Assembly (NCBI RefSeq): GCF_034661295.1
Contig: NZ_CP141062.1
Span: forward strand, 1,922,001-1,986,000
DNA length: 64,000 nt
Source of the DNA: Faecalibacter sp. LW9
Lineage (GTDB): Bacteria; Bacteroidota; Bacteroidia; Flavobacteriales; Weeksellaceae
Reading direction: 5' to 3'
A program made the position numbers and the translations under genes. Position 1 is the stretch's first letter. The number at the start of each line of letters is the position of its first letter. Below, piece by piece: positions 28,446 through 40,707 of the stretch. The notes beneath the pieces were generated by a model. The model saw only the letters and a program-made list of their open reading frames with translations, was not told the DNA's origin and did no database searches.

Positions 28446-29213
28446 TTAATGTTTTATATTCAATTTAGACTGTAAGATAAGCGGTTGATCGGTAGAAATG
28501 AATTGAATGTTCTGTTGTATCAACTCATCCATGATGTTTTCATCATTAATGGTCCAGCTGTTGGTTATTAATCCTAATGCATGGGCTTCATTGATCCAAG
28601 TGGGATGTTTTTGAAATACTTTATAATGATAATCGATCCCATTCCATCCTTTGGCTTGGACTTCTGATGGCGATAAGTCACCATTCAGGTAAGAAACGAT
28701 AACATTTGGTTGTTGTCGTTTCAATTGATCGCAAATATGAGCACTAAATGAAATATACTCGACTTGATGCTCTAAATTGTATGCTTTAACAAGAGCTAAA
28801 ATCTGTTTAACCGCTTGTTGCTCTCTTGCTTTCTCTTCATGCGATTTAATTTCAAGAATTAATTTCAAATGAGGGAATTTTTTTCCTTCCTCTAGGTAAG
28901 CACTTAAGGTTGGTATTTTCTCTCCATTTTTCAACGTATAATTCTGAAACTCTTCATAATTGGATGTTTCAATCCGTTTACCATCAATTTCATGATCATG
29001 GAATACGATTAAAACATCATCTTTGGTCAAATGAATATCCAATTCGCTTCCATAAAATTGATGTTGTCCTGCTAATCTCAGTGCCATGATGGAGTTTTGG
29101 GCACTCCCTTCCGATTTCCAAAAACCGCGGTGCGCAATAATTTGTGTGGATTGTGCTTGTGCCATCATAGAGGATAAAACAATAAAGCTTGAAGTGATGA
29201 ATTTCTTGAACAT
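28446..29213 (-). CDS. secreted glycerophosphodiester phosphodiesterase
   Basis: About 255 residues after choosing ATG 29213, which gives a signal peptide (MFKKFITSSFIVLSSMMAQAQ); the open frame reaches 29285 without conserved sequence. Catalytic residues of the GDPD TIM barrel are visible: IIAHRGFW (His-Arg), ELDIHLTKDD (Glu, Asp) and VFHDHEID (His). It releases glycerol-3-phosphate and an alcohol from phospholipid head groups. Divergent from a metallophosphoesterase gene, sharing a 155-bp intergenic region with TTAA boxes. Confidence 0.9.
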   Translation of the reverse strand: MFKKFITSSFIVLSSMMAQAQSTQIIAHRGFWKSEGSAQNSIMALRLAGQHQFYGSELDIHLTKDDVLIVFHDHEIDGKRIETSNYEEFQNYTLKNGEKIPTLSAYLEEGKKFPHLKLILEIKSHEEKAREQQAVKQILALVKAYNLEHQVEYISFSAHICDQLKRQQPNVIVSYLNGDLSPSEVQAKGWNGIDYHYKVFQKHPTWINEAHALGLITNSWTINDENIMDELIQQNIQFISTDQPLILQSKLNIKH

Positions 29214-29289
29214 GGAACATTTATTTTCTTGGACAAATGTACTTGGAAAATGAGATGAAAAATCACTCTTCAAGAGATACAACAATTAT

Positions 29290-29315
29290 TTAAACTAGCG
29301 TTAACGATAATTTAA
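29290..29315. promoter_or_regulatory. TTAA boxes at 11-bp period, putative Pho-type operator
   Basis: TTAA occurs at 29290, 29301 and 29312, exactly 11 bp apart, in the divergent region between two phosphodiesterase genes. PhoB/PhoP regulators bind direct repeats of about 11 bp (TTAACA-type boxes in Bacillus). The same pattern precedes susC. Functional assignment is inference. Confidence 0.45.
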
Positions 29316-29368
29316 AATACCTTTCATTTCCTTTCTACAACTTTGTTCCATCTAAAAAAAAACAACAC

Positions 29369-30931
29369 ATGAAAAGACAACTGATTACCTGTACATTTTT
29401 ATTGTCTGGTTGGTTTCTACATGCCCAAAATGTAGCGAGAGGAATAATTTACGAAGACCATAATCGTAACGGAATATTCGATCAAAATGAAAAGCGATTA
29501 CCTCATATATTGGTGAGTAATGGAATTGATATCGTACCATCCAATGACCAAGGAGAATATGAAATTCCAGTAACCGATGAAACCATTTTATTTGTTATCA
29601 AACCTTCAAATTATCAATTTGCTGTATTAAAAAATCAATTGCCTCAATCGTATTATATCCACAAGCCTAAAGGTTCACCAGCATTAAAATATGGAGGATC
29701 TAAACCTACAGGACCTTTACCGAAATCCATAGATTTTGGTTTGGTACCTACTACAGAAGGAAATGAGTTTTCTGCTTTGGTATTCGGAGACCCACAAGCA
29801 TACACGATGGAGGAAGTGGAGTATTTTTCAAAAGGAATTGTACAAGAATTGAAAGGTGTAAAAAACATGCAATTTGGAATTTCTTTGGGAGATTTGGTTG
29901 GAGACGATTTGGTTTTGCATCAACCTTATATCAAAGCTGTAAAAGAAATTGGTATTCCTTGGTACAATGTGATAGGGAATCATGATATGGATTATGATGC
30001 TTCAGAAGATCGTTATGCTGATGATACATTTGAAAATAATTTTGGACCAGCGAATTATTCTTTTAATGTCGGAAAGGCACATTTTATTGTATTGGATAAT
30101 ATTTTGTATCCTGATCCTCGCGATAACAAAGGGTATTGGGGAGGATTTCGAGAAGATCAATTAAAATTTATAGCAAACGATTTAAAATATGTATCTAAAG
30201 ATCAACTCATCGTTTTAGCATTTCATATTCCCTTAAAACATCATCATGAAGATGCATTTAAAAATGAATCCCGTCAACGATTGTTTGATTTATTAAAAGA
30301 TTTTCCACATACGGTATCCTTGTCAGCACATACACATTTGCAACAACAATTGTATTATGGGAAAGAAGAAGGATGGCATCAAGAAAAGCCTCATCATGAA
30401 TACAATGTAGGGACGACTTCAGGCGATTGGTATTCGGGTGAGAAGGATTCGAATGGTGTTCCAGTATCTACGATGCGTGATGGTACACCAAAAGGATATG
30501 CGATTTTAAAGGTCAAAGGAAATCGCTATTCGTTTGATTACAAAGTAGCGAATCAACCCCAAGCGTATCAAATGAATATTTATCACACCCAACGTATTCC
30601 ACAAGGTTCGAAAAGTAAAGCCATGTTAATGGTTAATTTCTTTATGGGAAGAGCGGGAGATGTTGTCGAATATCAGTTGAATGGAGGAGAATGGAAAAAG
30701 ATGAATTATTCGCCTGCTGTGGATTACCATTATTTGAAAACCATCATGAATTTTGATGAAGATGCTCTCCAATTTCAAGGTAAACGACCTTCGGATGCTG
30801 TGACTTCCACGCATATGTGGTCGGTCCGATTACCTTCTAAAATTAGTGGTAAGCATCATATTCGAGTGCGTGCGACCGATCAATACGGAAATGTCCATTA
30901 TGGGACCGCCGAATACGAAGTGGTGAAATAA
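29369..30931 (+). CDS. secreted calcineurin-like metallophosphoesterase
   Basis: A 520-residue exported phosphoesterase. Signal peptide to about residue 19, an N-terminal beta-sandwich (GIIYEDHNRNGIFDQNE...), the metallophosphatase core at about 130-330 and a calcineurin-like C-terminal domain. Dimetal ligands appear in VFGDPQ, SLGDLVGDD, GNHDMD, AFHIP and SAHTHLQQ. It probably dephosphorylates phosphodiesters in the periplasm or at the surface. Followed by susC/susD on the same strand and preceded by the divergent GDPD gene. Confidence 0.88.
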   Translation: MKRQLITCTFLLSGWFLHAQNVARGIIYEDHNRNGIFDQNEKRLPHILVSNGIDIVPSNDQGEYEIPVTDETILFVIKPSNYQFAVLKNQLPQSYYIHKPKGSPALKYGGSKPTGPLPKSIDFGLVPTTEGNEFSALVFGDPQAYTMEEVEYFSKGIVQELKGVKNMQFGISLGDLVGDDLVLHQPYIKAVKEIGIPWYNVIGNHDMDYDASEDRYADDTFENNFGPANYSFNVGKAHFIVLDNILYPDPRDNKGYWGGFREDQLKFIANDLKYVSKDQLIVLAFHIPLKHHHEDAFKNESRQRLFDLLKDFPHTVSLSAHTHLQQQLYYGKEEGWHQEKPHHEYNVGTTSGDWYSGEKDSNGVPVSTMRDGTPKGYAILKVKGNRYSFDYKVANQPQAYQMNIYHTQRIPQGSKSKAMLMVNFFMGRAGDVVEYQLNGGEWKKMNYSPAVDYHYLKTIMNFDEDALQFQGKRPSDAVTSTHMWSVRLPSKISGKHHIRVRATDQYGNVHYGTAEYEVVK

Positions 30932-31037
30932 TCCCTTTTTTCGTCGTTTGTTTGATGAGTCTTAAGTGTTCTTAAGGCTCATTATTGTTTTAATAACATG
31001 AAGAAAACGTTAATTCCTTCAGCCTATTTCTTAGGAT

Positions 31038-31074
31038 TTAACCATTTCTTTAAAAACGCTTAAAATTCGCTTAA
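31038..31074 (+). promoter_or_regulatory. TTAA-box array upstream of susC
   Basis: TTAA at 31038, 31050, 31060 and 31071 gives spacings of 12, 10 and 11 bp. The last box sits 26 bp before the TAGCTTTG -7 element, the place of the missing -33 box, as expected for an activator such as PhoB. Two more TTAA lie at 30962 and 30972. Confidence 0.45.
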
Positions 31075-31096
31075 TCTCCTTCAGGTGTAAGACCAA

Positions 31097-31104
31097 TAGC
31101 TTTG
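31097..31104 (+). promoter_or_regulatory. -7 element of the susC promoter
   Basis: TAGCTTTG matches the Bacteroidota TAnnTTTG consensus exactly; no TTG -33 box is seen at 17-19 bp upstream, consistent with activator dependence. Confidence 0.55.
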
Positions 31105-31153
31105 TGACAACTTAACAATTCACAGACAAAGCAACTTATTAAGTACTCTACGT

Positions 31154-34100
31154 ATGAAAAAAAGACACCTTCCAATGGTTATCGCTTGTAGTTTAATGAC
31201 CATGTCCACCGTACAAGCTTATACCAATCATTCCATCACTTATGAAACCTTAGACCTAAATGAGCAAGGACCTATAAAAGGTCGAATTACAGACGCTGAC
31301 GGTTTGGGCGTCGCGGATGCCGAGATAACGATTTTAGGAACGGATTATGTCACCTATACGGATCCGGAAGGATTTTTTGATTTTGGGATTCATGTCTCGG
31401 ATGCTAAAATTCTCGTGACTTCGTTGGAACATGATGCTGTCGAAATACAAGTACCAGCCAATGGAAGAATAGAGATTCAATTGAAATCTCCAGAAGTTAA
31501 CCAACTATCAGAAGTAGTGGTTACTGCCTTAGGGATTAAACGAGAAGAGCGAAAATTAGGATTCTCTCAACAAACCATTGGATCAGATGAATTGGCGACA
31601 GCAGAAGCTCAGAACTGGTCATCTGGTTTAAAAGGAAAAGTAGCGGGTTTACAAATTACATCAGCTTCTTCTGGGCTAATCAACTCACAAGGAATTAAAT
31701 TAAGAGGAAATAATTCCCTTGATCAAAATAAAAACTATGCTTTAATTGTGATTGATGGTGTGCCGATGAGTACAGAAATGACTTCTTCGGGCAATAATAC
31801 GGCTTATATGGGGAACGATTCTCCCGTTGATTTTGGAAATGCCTTATCCGAAATCAATCAGAATGACATCGAAAGTGTAACGGTACTGAAAGGACCAGCT
31901 GCTGCGGCATTATATGGTTCACGAGCAGCCAATGGTGCATTAATCATTACCACCAAATCTGGGAACAGTAAAAATCGTTTAGGGGTAGAAATCAAATCCA
32001 CGACTTCCATCGATGTGGTCAATCATTGGCCCGATTACCAATACGAATATGGACAAGGAACAGGGAAGCAATTCGATGCCCATGGAAACCCATATTACTC
32101 CTATGGTGCTACAGAAGATGGACCCAATACTTCAGGCACATCTTCTGCATTTGGCCTTCGTTTCGGCTACCAACTTTACTATCAATATGATCCCGCACGG
32201 GAAGGACGCGGATTAGAACGAACGCCTTGGATTCCTTATAAAAATACACATCGCGGCTTTTGGAATACAGGATTTACACATCATCATTCGGTAACCTTAT
32301 CAGGAGGCGGACCACAAGGAAGCTTTAGGGCATCTCTTGGTCATTTGAAAAATACATGGATTATGCCCAATACAGGATACGAGAATTATACGGCATCCTT
32401 GAATGGAAATTATAAATTATCTGACCATATTACCGTTTCATCCGTTGTTAATTATACCCGAAAAACATCCGACAATTTACCGAGTACAGGATATAACAAT
32501 GGATCGATCGCCTATTTTATGATTATGCATTCGCCGAATATCAGTTTGGATTGGTATAAGCCACGATGGAAACAAGGATTTGATGGTGTACAAATGATTC
32601 GGCCATTCAGTTCTTATATCGATAATCCCTATGTTATCGCTTATGAGGCTGTGAACCCAATGCGCAGTTCGCAAATTGTAGGTCATGTAAAGGCTGATTT
32701 TAAATTATCCAATAAGTTCAATTTTATGTTGAGAGGTGCCTTAAATACCTTTACCCAATTCCGTGAACAAAAACGTCCATTTGATCTGAATCGGTCTCCA
32801 CAAGGAAGTTACAGACGCCAAGATATTACAAAAATGGAATCCAATATCGATTTCTTATTGAACTATTCGGATCGATTCGGAGATTTTACCCTAGATGCAA
32901 ATTTCGGGGGGAATCGCTTAAATTATGAATATACGAGCATGACGGTCATTGCAGATCAATTGAGTGCTCCTGGGATTTATAAATTGACCAATTCTCTAAC
33001 GCCTGTGCGATCAGTGGCAGGAGATTCGAATAAAAAAGTGAACTCCTTATATGGAATGGTATCTTTCGGATGGAAGAATCAAATTTTCGTTGACATTACC
33101 GGTCGTAATGATTGGTCTTCGACGTTGCCGGCAGGGAATAATTCATTCTTTTACCCTTCGGTAACCACCAGTTTTATTTTATCCGATCTCTTGAAGATAA
33201 AGGGGCCATTCGATTACATTAAATATCGTGCAGCATTTGCTCAAGTTGGTAATGATACGGATCCATATCGTACGAATAAATATTACGATAATTCAGTTTT
33301 TCCATCGTCGAATGAAGTCGCGAATACATTATATAATTTAAATCTGAAACCAGAAATGGTCACATCTTGGGAAACAGGAATTGAATTCCAAATGTTCAAA
33401 AAACGTTTAGGATTAGATTTTACGGTGTATCAACAAAATACAGACCATCAAATTCTACGGGTACCTATTGATCCTACTTCGGGATACAATTACCGTTACA
33501 TCAATGGAGGAGAAGTTCAAAACCGAGGAATAGAAATCGCTGCAAATCTAACACCGATCAAATCTGGTGATTTTAAATGGGACGTGAATTGGACCTGGTC
33601 TACCAATGAGAATAAAGTGATTTCATTAGCCGATGGAGTAGAAGGAAATCAACAGATCATTGCTACAGCTGGAACTGTCTCTATGATTGCCGTACCTGGA
33701 CAATCGTCAACCGCATTATATGGGTATACTTTTGTCCGTAACGAACAAGGTCAAATTATATATGATCCCCATACAGGATTGCCCGTACGACCAACAGAAA
33801 TTGAATATGTGGGAGATGCAACACCTGATTGGAGAGCGGGATTAACGAATACGTTTCGATATAAAAATTTACGTTTCAGTTTTACGTTCGATGGTCAATA
33901 TGGTGGAATTGTTTATTCTCAATCGTATCATAAGTTGATGGAACAAGGGAAATTGAAAGATTCATTGCCAGGTCGAGAGGATGGATTTATTGTAGGGGAC
34001 GGCGTTATTCAGCATGCGGATGGTACTTATTCACCAAATACGAAGGAAGTGGATTTAGCCACTTATTATGGGGATTATTATCGTCGTGCGAATGTAGAAT

Positions 34101-34360
34101 CCAATTCCTTTGATGCTTCCTATCTGAAATTAAGAGAAATCAGTTTAACGTATGATTTTCCACAAAAATTAATTAAAAAAACAGGATTATCTCATGTATC
34201 ATTAACGGCATTTGGACGAGATTTATGGATCATCAGTGATTTCCCTATGTATGATCCTGAAACTGCTGCACTGAATGGAAATTCATATGTTCCAGGAGTA
34301 GAAATGGGGCAAATGCCATCGACAGCTACTTATGGTTTAACCCTAAAAGCATCTTTCTAA
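31154..34360 (+). CDS. SusC/RagA family TonB-linked outer-membrane protein
   Basis: A 1068-residue outer-membrane transporter. Signal peptide to about residue 22, a carboxypeptidase-regulatory-like domain (about 38-115, KGRITDADGLGVADAEITILG), the TonB box region (LSEVVVTALGIKREERKLG), the plug (about 120-250, VLKGPAAAALYGSRAANGALIITTK) and a 22-strand barrel ending in GLTLKASF. It forms the pore of a pedal-bin SusCD importer driven by TonB. Substrate unknown; neighbours encode phosphodiesterases rather than glycosidases. Confidence 0.93.
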   Translation: MKKRHLPMVIACSLMTMSTVQAYTNHSITYETLDLNEQGPIKGRITDADGLGVADAEITILGTDYVTYTDPEGFFDFGIHVSDAKILVTSLEHDAVEIQVPANGRIEIQLKSPEVNQLSEVVVTALGIKREERKLGFSQQTIGSDELATAEAQNWSSGLKGKVAGLQITSASSGLINSQGIKLRGNNSLDQNKNYALIVIDGVPMSTEMTSSGNNTAYMGNDSPVDFGNALSEINQNDIESVTVLKGPAAAALYGSRAANGALIITTKSGNSKNRLGVEIKSTTSIDVVNHWPDYQYEYGQGTGKQFDAHGNPYYSYGATEDGPNTSGTSSAFGLRFGYQLYYQYDPAREGRGLERTPWIPYKNTHRGFWNTGFTHHHSVTLSGGGPQGSFRASLGHLKNTWIMPNTGYENYTASLNGNYKLSDHITVSSVVNYTRKTSDNLPSTGYNNGSIAYFMIMHSPNISLDWYKPRWKQGFDGVQMIRPFSSYIDNPYVIAYEAVNPMRSSQIVGHVKADFKLSNKFNFMLRGALNTFTQFREQKRPFDLNRSPQGSYRRQDITKMESNIDFLLNYSDRFGDFTLDANFGGNRLNYEYTSMTVIADQLSAPGIYKLTNSLTPVRSVAGDSNKKVNSLYGMVSFGWKNQIFVDITGRNDWSSTLPAGNNSFFYPSVTTSFILSDLLKIKGPFDYIKYRAAFAQVGNDTDPYRTNKYYDNSVFPSSNEVANTLYNLNLKPEMVTSWETGIEFQMFKKRLGLDFTVYQQNTDHQILRVPIDPTSGYNYRYINGGEVQNRGIEIAANLTPIKSGDFKWDVNWTWSTNENKVISLADGVEGNQQIIATAGTVSMIAVPGQSSTALYGYTFVRNEQGQIIYDPHTGLPVRPTEIEYVGDATPDWRAGLTNTFRYKNLRFSFTFDGQYGGIVYSQSYHKLMEQGKLKDSLPGREDGFIVGDGVIQHADGTYSPNTKEVDLATYYGDYYRRANVESNSFDASYLKLREISLTYDFPQKLIKKTGLSHVSLTAFGRDLWIISDFPMYDPETAALNGNSYVPGVEMGQMPSTATYGLTLKASF

Positions 34361-34380
34361 TCTTAATTCACATTACAACA

Positions 34381-35823
34381 ATGAAAAAATATACAATCAC
34401 ATGCATAACTGCAATTTGCATGACCTTAGGCATAACATCTTGTACCGATCAATTTGAAGAAACCAACATCAACCCTAATTTAATTTCAGAAATCACTTCT
34501 GGAGCAGTTTTAAATCCAGTTATTTATACGATGCTCAGCAATAATACGGCTAAAAATTATGATATTACGGCCTAATTGATGCAAGTGCATATTCCTTATC
34601 CCAGCAATGCTTTAGGAGTACATCGTTATGATATTACCCAAGGGACAGGAAACTCTACATGGACCACGACATATACCCAATTGATTAATCTCGAAGAAAT
34701 GCTAAAGGTGAGTCGTGAAAAAGGAGATGTAAACTATGAGGCCATTGCTTTGACGTTAAGGGCGTGGATGATGTCCAATTTAACAGATATGTTTGGGGAT
34801 GTTCCCTTTTCGGAAGCAGCTCAGGGGGAATCAGGAAATTTTACGCCAAAATTTGATCGTCAAAAAGAGATTTACGCCAAAATTTTTGAGGACTTAGAAT
34901 ATGCCAATCATTTATATCAAAACAGTTTGGGGATGAAATATGGGGCAGATATTTTATTTCATGGCGACCTTACAAAATGGAGAAAATTAACGAATTCCCT
35001 TCACCTTCGTTTATTATTGCGGGTGTCCAATCAACCTGATTTTAATTCATGGGAACAAATGCAGCGTATTTTAAACGATGAAGCAACATATCCTGTGTTT
35101 ACATCCAATGAAGATGCAGCTGTTTTGCAAGTAACAGGTATAGCACCTAATCTTTCGCCATGGCAACGCGAACAAGATTATCGCGATAATCGCGCATTCG
35201 CTTCTTTTTTTGTGGATGGGCTAAATGCTATGAATGATCCTCGCTTGCCTTTCTTTGTGACCCAAGCAAGTTCCAATGATGGTCAATTGTTAGGCTATCA
35301 AGGCATTCCAGCGGCTTATGATGGCAATAGTTCTCAATTTAACTTTACACCCTCGCGTCCCAATACCACTTTTGTAGAGGAACCCATGAAAATGGTCTTG
35401 ATGTCTTATGCAGAAGTGGAGTTTATTAAAGCTGAAATGGCTTTAAAGGGTTACTTTTCAAATGCAGATTTGCATTATACCAATGGAATAAAGGCAGCTA
35501 TTGCCTTGTGGACTGGAGCTGAACCTACAGAAGATTATCTGTTGCAAGAAAGTGTCGCATTCAATGGGACCTTGGAACAACTGATGACTCAGAAATATTA
35601 TGCCTTATTTTTTACGGATTTTCAGCAATGGTACGAATACCGACGAACAGGATATCCTGTATTGCCTAAAACGACCACGATGTTGAATCAGCAGCAAGTT
35701 CCCAACCGTTTATTGTATCCTACTTCTGCCCAAAATTTAAATCCTATCCATTATCAACAGGCTGTGGAAGCGATGGGAGGAGATCGTATTGATGTAAAGG
35801 TATGGTGGGAATCTATTCCTTAA
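34381..35823 (+). pseudogene. SusD/RagB family lipoprotein with in-frame ochre stop
   Basis: Partner lipoprotein (lid) of the SusC transporter, about 480 codons. Lipobox at about Cys21 (GITSC). At 34573-34575 the frame is interrupted by TAA (ACG GCC TAA TTG ATG CAA), after codon 64; the downstream 415 residues continue in the same frame with normal SusD content (VHRYDITQGTGNSTW, ALTLRAWMMSNLTDMFGDVPFSEA, YAEVEFIKAEMAL, QKYYALFFTDFQQWYEYRRTG). A single CAA-to-TAA change (Gln to stop) would explain it. Could be a real nonsense mutation or an assembly error. Confidence 0.85.
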
Positions 35824-35847
35824 TTATTCTAGAAATCAGGTATAAAG

Positions 35848-35876
35848 AAAGACTTTCAAAAGGAGAGTCTTTTTTT
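35848..35876 (+). terminator. terminator after susD
   Basis: AAAGACTTTC / GGAGAGTCTTT imperfect stem followed by T7. Confidence 0.7.
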
Positions 35877-36402
35877 ATGGAATAGAGTCCCATTTTAATT
35901 GGGTTTCAGCATCAAATATTTTTTGTTCTTCTTCTGAAAGGCGTTGACGCATTAATTTCAATGTATATCCTCCTGCTAATAGGTATTGGTTTTCAATCAC
36001 CATCCAATCGGTAATAAGATCCATCGGGATTTCAATGAGATCATGCTGTTGAACTTCTGTTATATAGAGGGGTTGATTGTCGACTCTACCTGACAGTTGA
36101 CCGTTTTCTTTGACAACATCAGTAATCCAAAGATGTTCTTTTCCGCCCGGATAAAGAATCCCTATTTTAATTGCAAATGTTCGGTTGTGTGGGGATTCTA
36201 TGTAGTTTTCAAAGATGGAAAATTGAGCTTTTGCTTGGGCTATGGCATCATTCATTTCTGTATCATCATAGGCCATCCATGTCACATTTCGAGAATTCTG
36301 ATTCTCCTCCGAAACTGATTTGAAAGGGGGGCTAGGTTGGCATGCCAAAAGGCAATACAACAAACTGATACTAAAAAGGGGTGTTAATGTGGTGGCTTTC
36401 AT
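35875..36402 (-). CDS. DUF2314 domain lipoprotein
   Basis: A 175-residue protein with a lipobox (YCLLAC, Cys about 21). MNDAIAQAKAQFSIFENYI, then KIGILYPGGKEHLWITDVV and DLIEIPMDLITDWMVIEN, match the DUF2314 (YegJ-like) pattern. Function unknown. Divergent from the L,D-transpeptidase-like gene. Confidence 0.75.
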   Translation of the reverse strand: MKATTLTPLFSISLLYCLLACQPSPPFKSVSEENQNSRNVTWMAYDDTEMNDAIAQAKAQFSIFENYIESPHNRTFAIKIGILYPGGKEHLWITDVVKENGQLSGRVDNQPLYITEVQQHDLIEIPMDLITDWMVIENQYLLAGGYTLKLMRQRLSEEEQKIFDAETQLKWDSIP

Positions 36403-36506
36403 GCTTGCATGGCATTAGTCCTATAAAAATAGAATGATTTTGGGAATCCATGCCATTAAATCCATTTAAATTAAACAATAAAGGATAAAGTTATTAAATT
36501 TAATCC

Positions 36507-37136
36507 ATGAACAAAAAACGAATGTTACGATTAATCATAGGTTGTTTATTTCTCCTATGGTCTTGCCAAGAAAATAAAATGCCCGATGGGGAAGAACAAC
36601 AATCCCCTCTACCGTTAATAAAAGAAAAGGCTCAAGAAGCTTATCGCTTTATTCAAGCCCAAGGGATGAATACCGATTTTTGTGTATTGATTGACTTCAG
36701 TCTACATTCGGGACGTAAGCGTCTTTTTGTATGGGATTTTCAACAAAATCAAGTGGTGGAATCTTTCCTCGTAAGTCATGGCGCGGGATCTCACCCTTGG
36801 AGTGGAACAGCTTCTAAGGAAAGTCCTTCCTTTAGTAACGAAGATGGTAGTCATTTGTCTTCTCTAGGGAAATATGCGATTGGAGAGCGAGGATGGAGCA
36901 ACTGGGGAATTCATGTGAAATATTTATTGCATGGATTAGAAGAACAAAATTCCAATGCTTTAAAACGAGTAATTGTGCTGCATTCTTGGGAAAGGGTTTC
37001 GGATAATGAAGTCTATCCCGAAGGTACACCGGAAGGATGGGGATGTCCCGCAGTTTCCAATCAAGCAATGGAGACGTTAGATGGTTATTTAAAAAATGTA
37101 AATCAACCCGTTTTATTATGGATTTATACCCATTAA
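36507..37136 (+). CDS. murein L,D-transpeptidase catalytic-domain lipoprotein
   Basis: A 209-residue lipoprotein (LLWSC lipobox at about Cys20) of the PF13645-type L,D-transpeptidase catalytic family. Seen: FCVLIDFSLHSGRKRLFVWD, VSHGAGSHPWSG, SSLGKYAIGERGWSNWG and the active-site region VLHSWERVS followed by EGWGCPAVSNQAM, with Cys as nucleophile. Probably links or exchanges peptides in peptidoglycan at the cell envelope. Confidence 0.82.
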   Translation: MNKKRMLRLIIGCLFLLWSCQENKMPDGEEQQSPLPLIKEKAQEAYRFIQAQGMNTDFCVLIDFSLHSGRKRLFVWDFQQNQVVESFLVSHGAGSHPWSGTASKESPSFSNEDGSHLSSLGKYAIGERGWSNWGIHVKYLLHGLEEQNSNALKRVIVLHSWERVSDNEVYPEGTPEGWGCPAVSNQAMETLDGYLKNVNQPVLLWIYTH

Positions 37137-37379
37137 ATTAGAGAAAACAAAAGATTTTAAATGTTTAAAATCAGTAAGATAGAAAACGTTTTTTAATTGG
37201 AAAGGATAATTTATTTGTTTTATTAACTGAAATATGGGTTTTATAAATCGTCTTCTAAAATCGGTACAAATTGTCGTTTATTTGTACCATATAAATAAGC
37301 CTAACCAACTTAAACTTTATATAGCACATTTGATTTATTAGTGTATTTAGAATTCAAGTGTTATTTTTACAAACGTAGA

Positions 37380-37416
37380 GCGAGTTCAATGCCCCAATAA
37401 TTGAATTCGCTTTTTT
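37380..37416 (+). terminator. orphan rho-independent terminator
   Basis: GCGAGTTCAA / TTGAATTCGC, perfect apart from one G-T pair, followed by T6. No gene directly upstream. Confidence 0.75.
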
Positions 37417-37440
37417 AAATTTTCTTATATTGTGTATTAA

Positions 37441-37474
37441 AAAAAGGACGATGAATTCTCATCGTCCTTTTTTT
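37441..37474. terminator. bidirectional terminator
   Basis: AAGGACGATGA / TCATCGTCCTT hairpin with A and T runs; serves the convergent MaoC gene. Confidence 0.85.
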
Positions 37475-37542
37475 GTTTATTTTGAGTTGTTCTGTTTTTG
37501 TTAGGCAAAGTGGTACAAGAAAACCACATCTCCTGTATAGGC

Positions 37543-37959
37543 CTATTTCTTTTCTCCTTTGATTTCTAAATCAGCAGAAATAACCACTTTAATAATTCCT
37601 CTAAGATTCGAAATGGATTTTAATTTAGCATTTAAACGCACTTCATTATCGACTAAAACTGGTTGACCAAATTTGATATTTTCAATCCCATAATTAATTT
37701 CCATTTTTACATTATGAACCTCAGCAATTTGTTTCCATAAATAAGGGATTAATGACAATGTTAAATAACCGTGCGCAATCGTTGATTTAAACGGTCCTTC
37801 GTTTTGTGCTTTTTCCTCATTCACATGAATCCATTGGTGATCCAATGTCGCTTCAGCAAATTTATTGATTTGATCTTGATCAATTTTGTGCCAATCTGAA
37901 ACTCCAATCGGTTTACCTTCAAATGCTTTGTATTCCTCGAAATTGTTTATGATAACCAT
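37543..37959 (-). CDS. MaoC family (R)-specific enoyl-CoA hydratase-like protein
   Basis: A 138-residue hotdog hydratase. The hydratase-2 catalytic motif is visible in FAEATLDHQWIHVNEEKA (Asp and His) followed by STIAHGYLTLSLIP. It would hydrate enoyl-acyl-CoA in fatty-acid turnover. Single gene. Confidence 0.88.
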   Translation of the reverse strand: MVIINNFEEYKAFEGKPIGVSDWHKIDQDQINKFAEATLDHQWIHVNEEKAQNEGPFKSTIAHGYLTLSLIPYLWKQIAEVHNVKMEINYGIENIKFGQPVLVDNEVRLNAKLKSISNLRGIIKVVISADLEIKGEKK

Positions 37960-38145
37960 TATTCTTAACTTTTAGTTGAGTTTGTTGACCAAAAGTAATG
38001 ATATATATCTAATATTGGAAAAAAAAAAGGGGGCAATCAGAATTTATAACATTTTTTCACACTGATGTTAAAACTTCATCAAAATTTCTAATTCGTCAAT
38101 AGAGGAAAAGAATTTTTAAAATCAATGATTTCATCCTATCTTTAA

Positions 38146-40452
<2,307 letters not shown>

Positions 40453-40470
40453 TTTCATCGCATATAAATA

Positions 40471-40500
40471 AAAAAGGAGCTTGTACAAGCTCCTTTTTTT
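40471..40500 (+). terminator. katG terminator
   Basis: Perfect palindromic stem AAAGGAGCTTG / CAAGCTCCTTT followed by T7. Confidence 0.92.
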
Positions 40501-40672
40501 ATGAAGTTTCCCTTCACTTAAGAACGGTTATCATCAGTTCAAATTAGAATGAGTTTAGATTTGAATAAATATTTAAAAATATTATTACAAAAAGTATTAT
40601 TGTTTTTTAACATTTAATATCTTTAAAGTATATGTGGAATCACACGCATATAACACCAATTTATTTACATGA

Positions 40673-40707
40673 GAGCTGCGAACATTCAGTTGTTAGCGGC
40701 TCTTTTT
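40673..40707 (+). terminator. orphan terminator-like hairpin
   Basis: GAGCTGCGAACA / TGTTAGCGGCTC then T5, about 200 bp after katG with no gene in between. TATCTTTA at about 40619 could be a -7 element, so a short RNA of 50-90 nt is possible. A related hairpin, GAGCTGCAAT / ATTGCAGCC, occurs at 42423-42449. Confidence 0.5.

Larger units (their letters stand above)
37137..37542 (+). other. intergenic stretch with two terminators
   Basis: AT-rich, without a plausible gene. It contains a plus-strand terminator at 37380-37416 some 245 bp after the last stop and a second, bidirectional one at 37441-37474. The first could end a long 3' UTR or a separate small RNA; no conserved RNA was recognised. 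Confidence 0.5.

Noticed and set aside
31154-35823. Polysaccharide utilisation locus
   Set aside because: SusC/SusD are present, but no glycoside hydrolase, polysaccharide lyase or hybrid sensor is nearby; the neighbours are phosphodiesterases.
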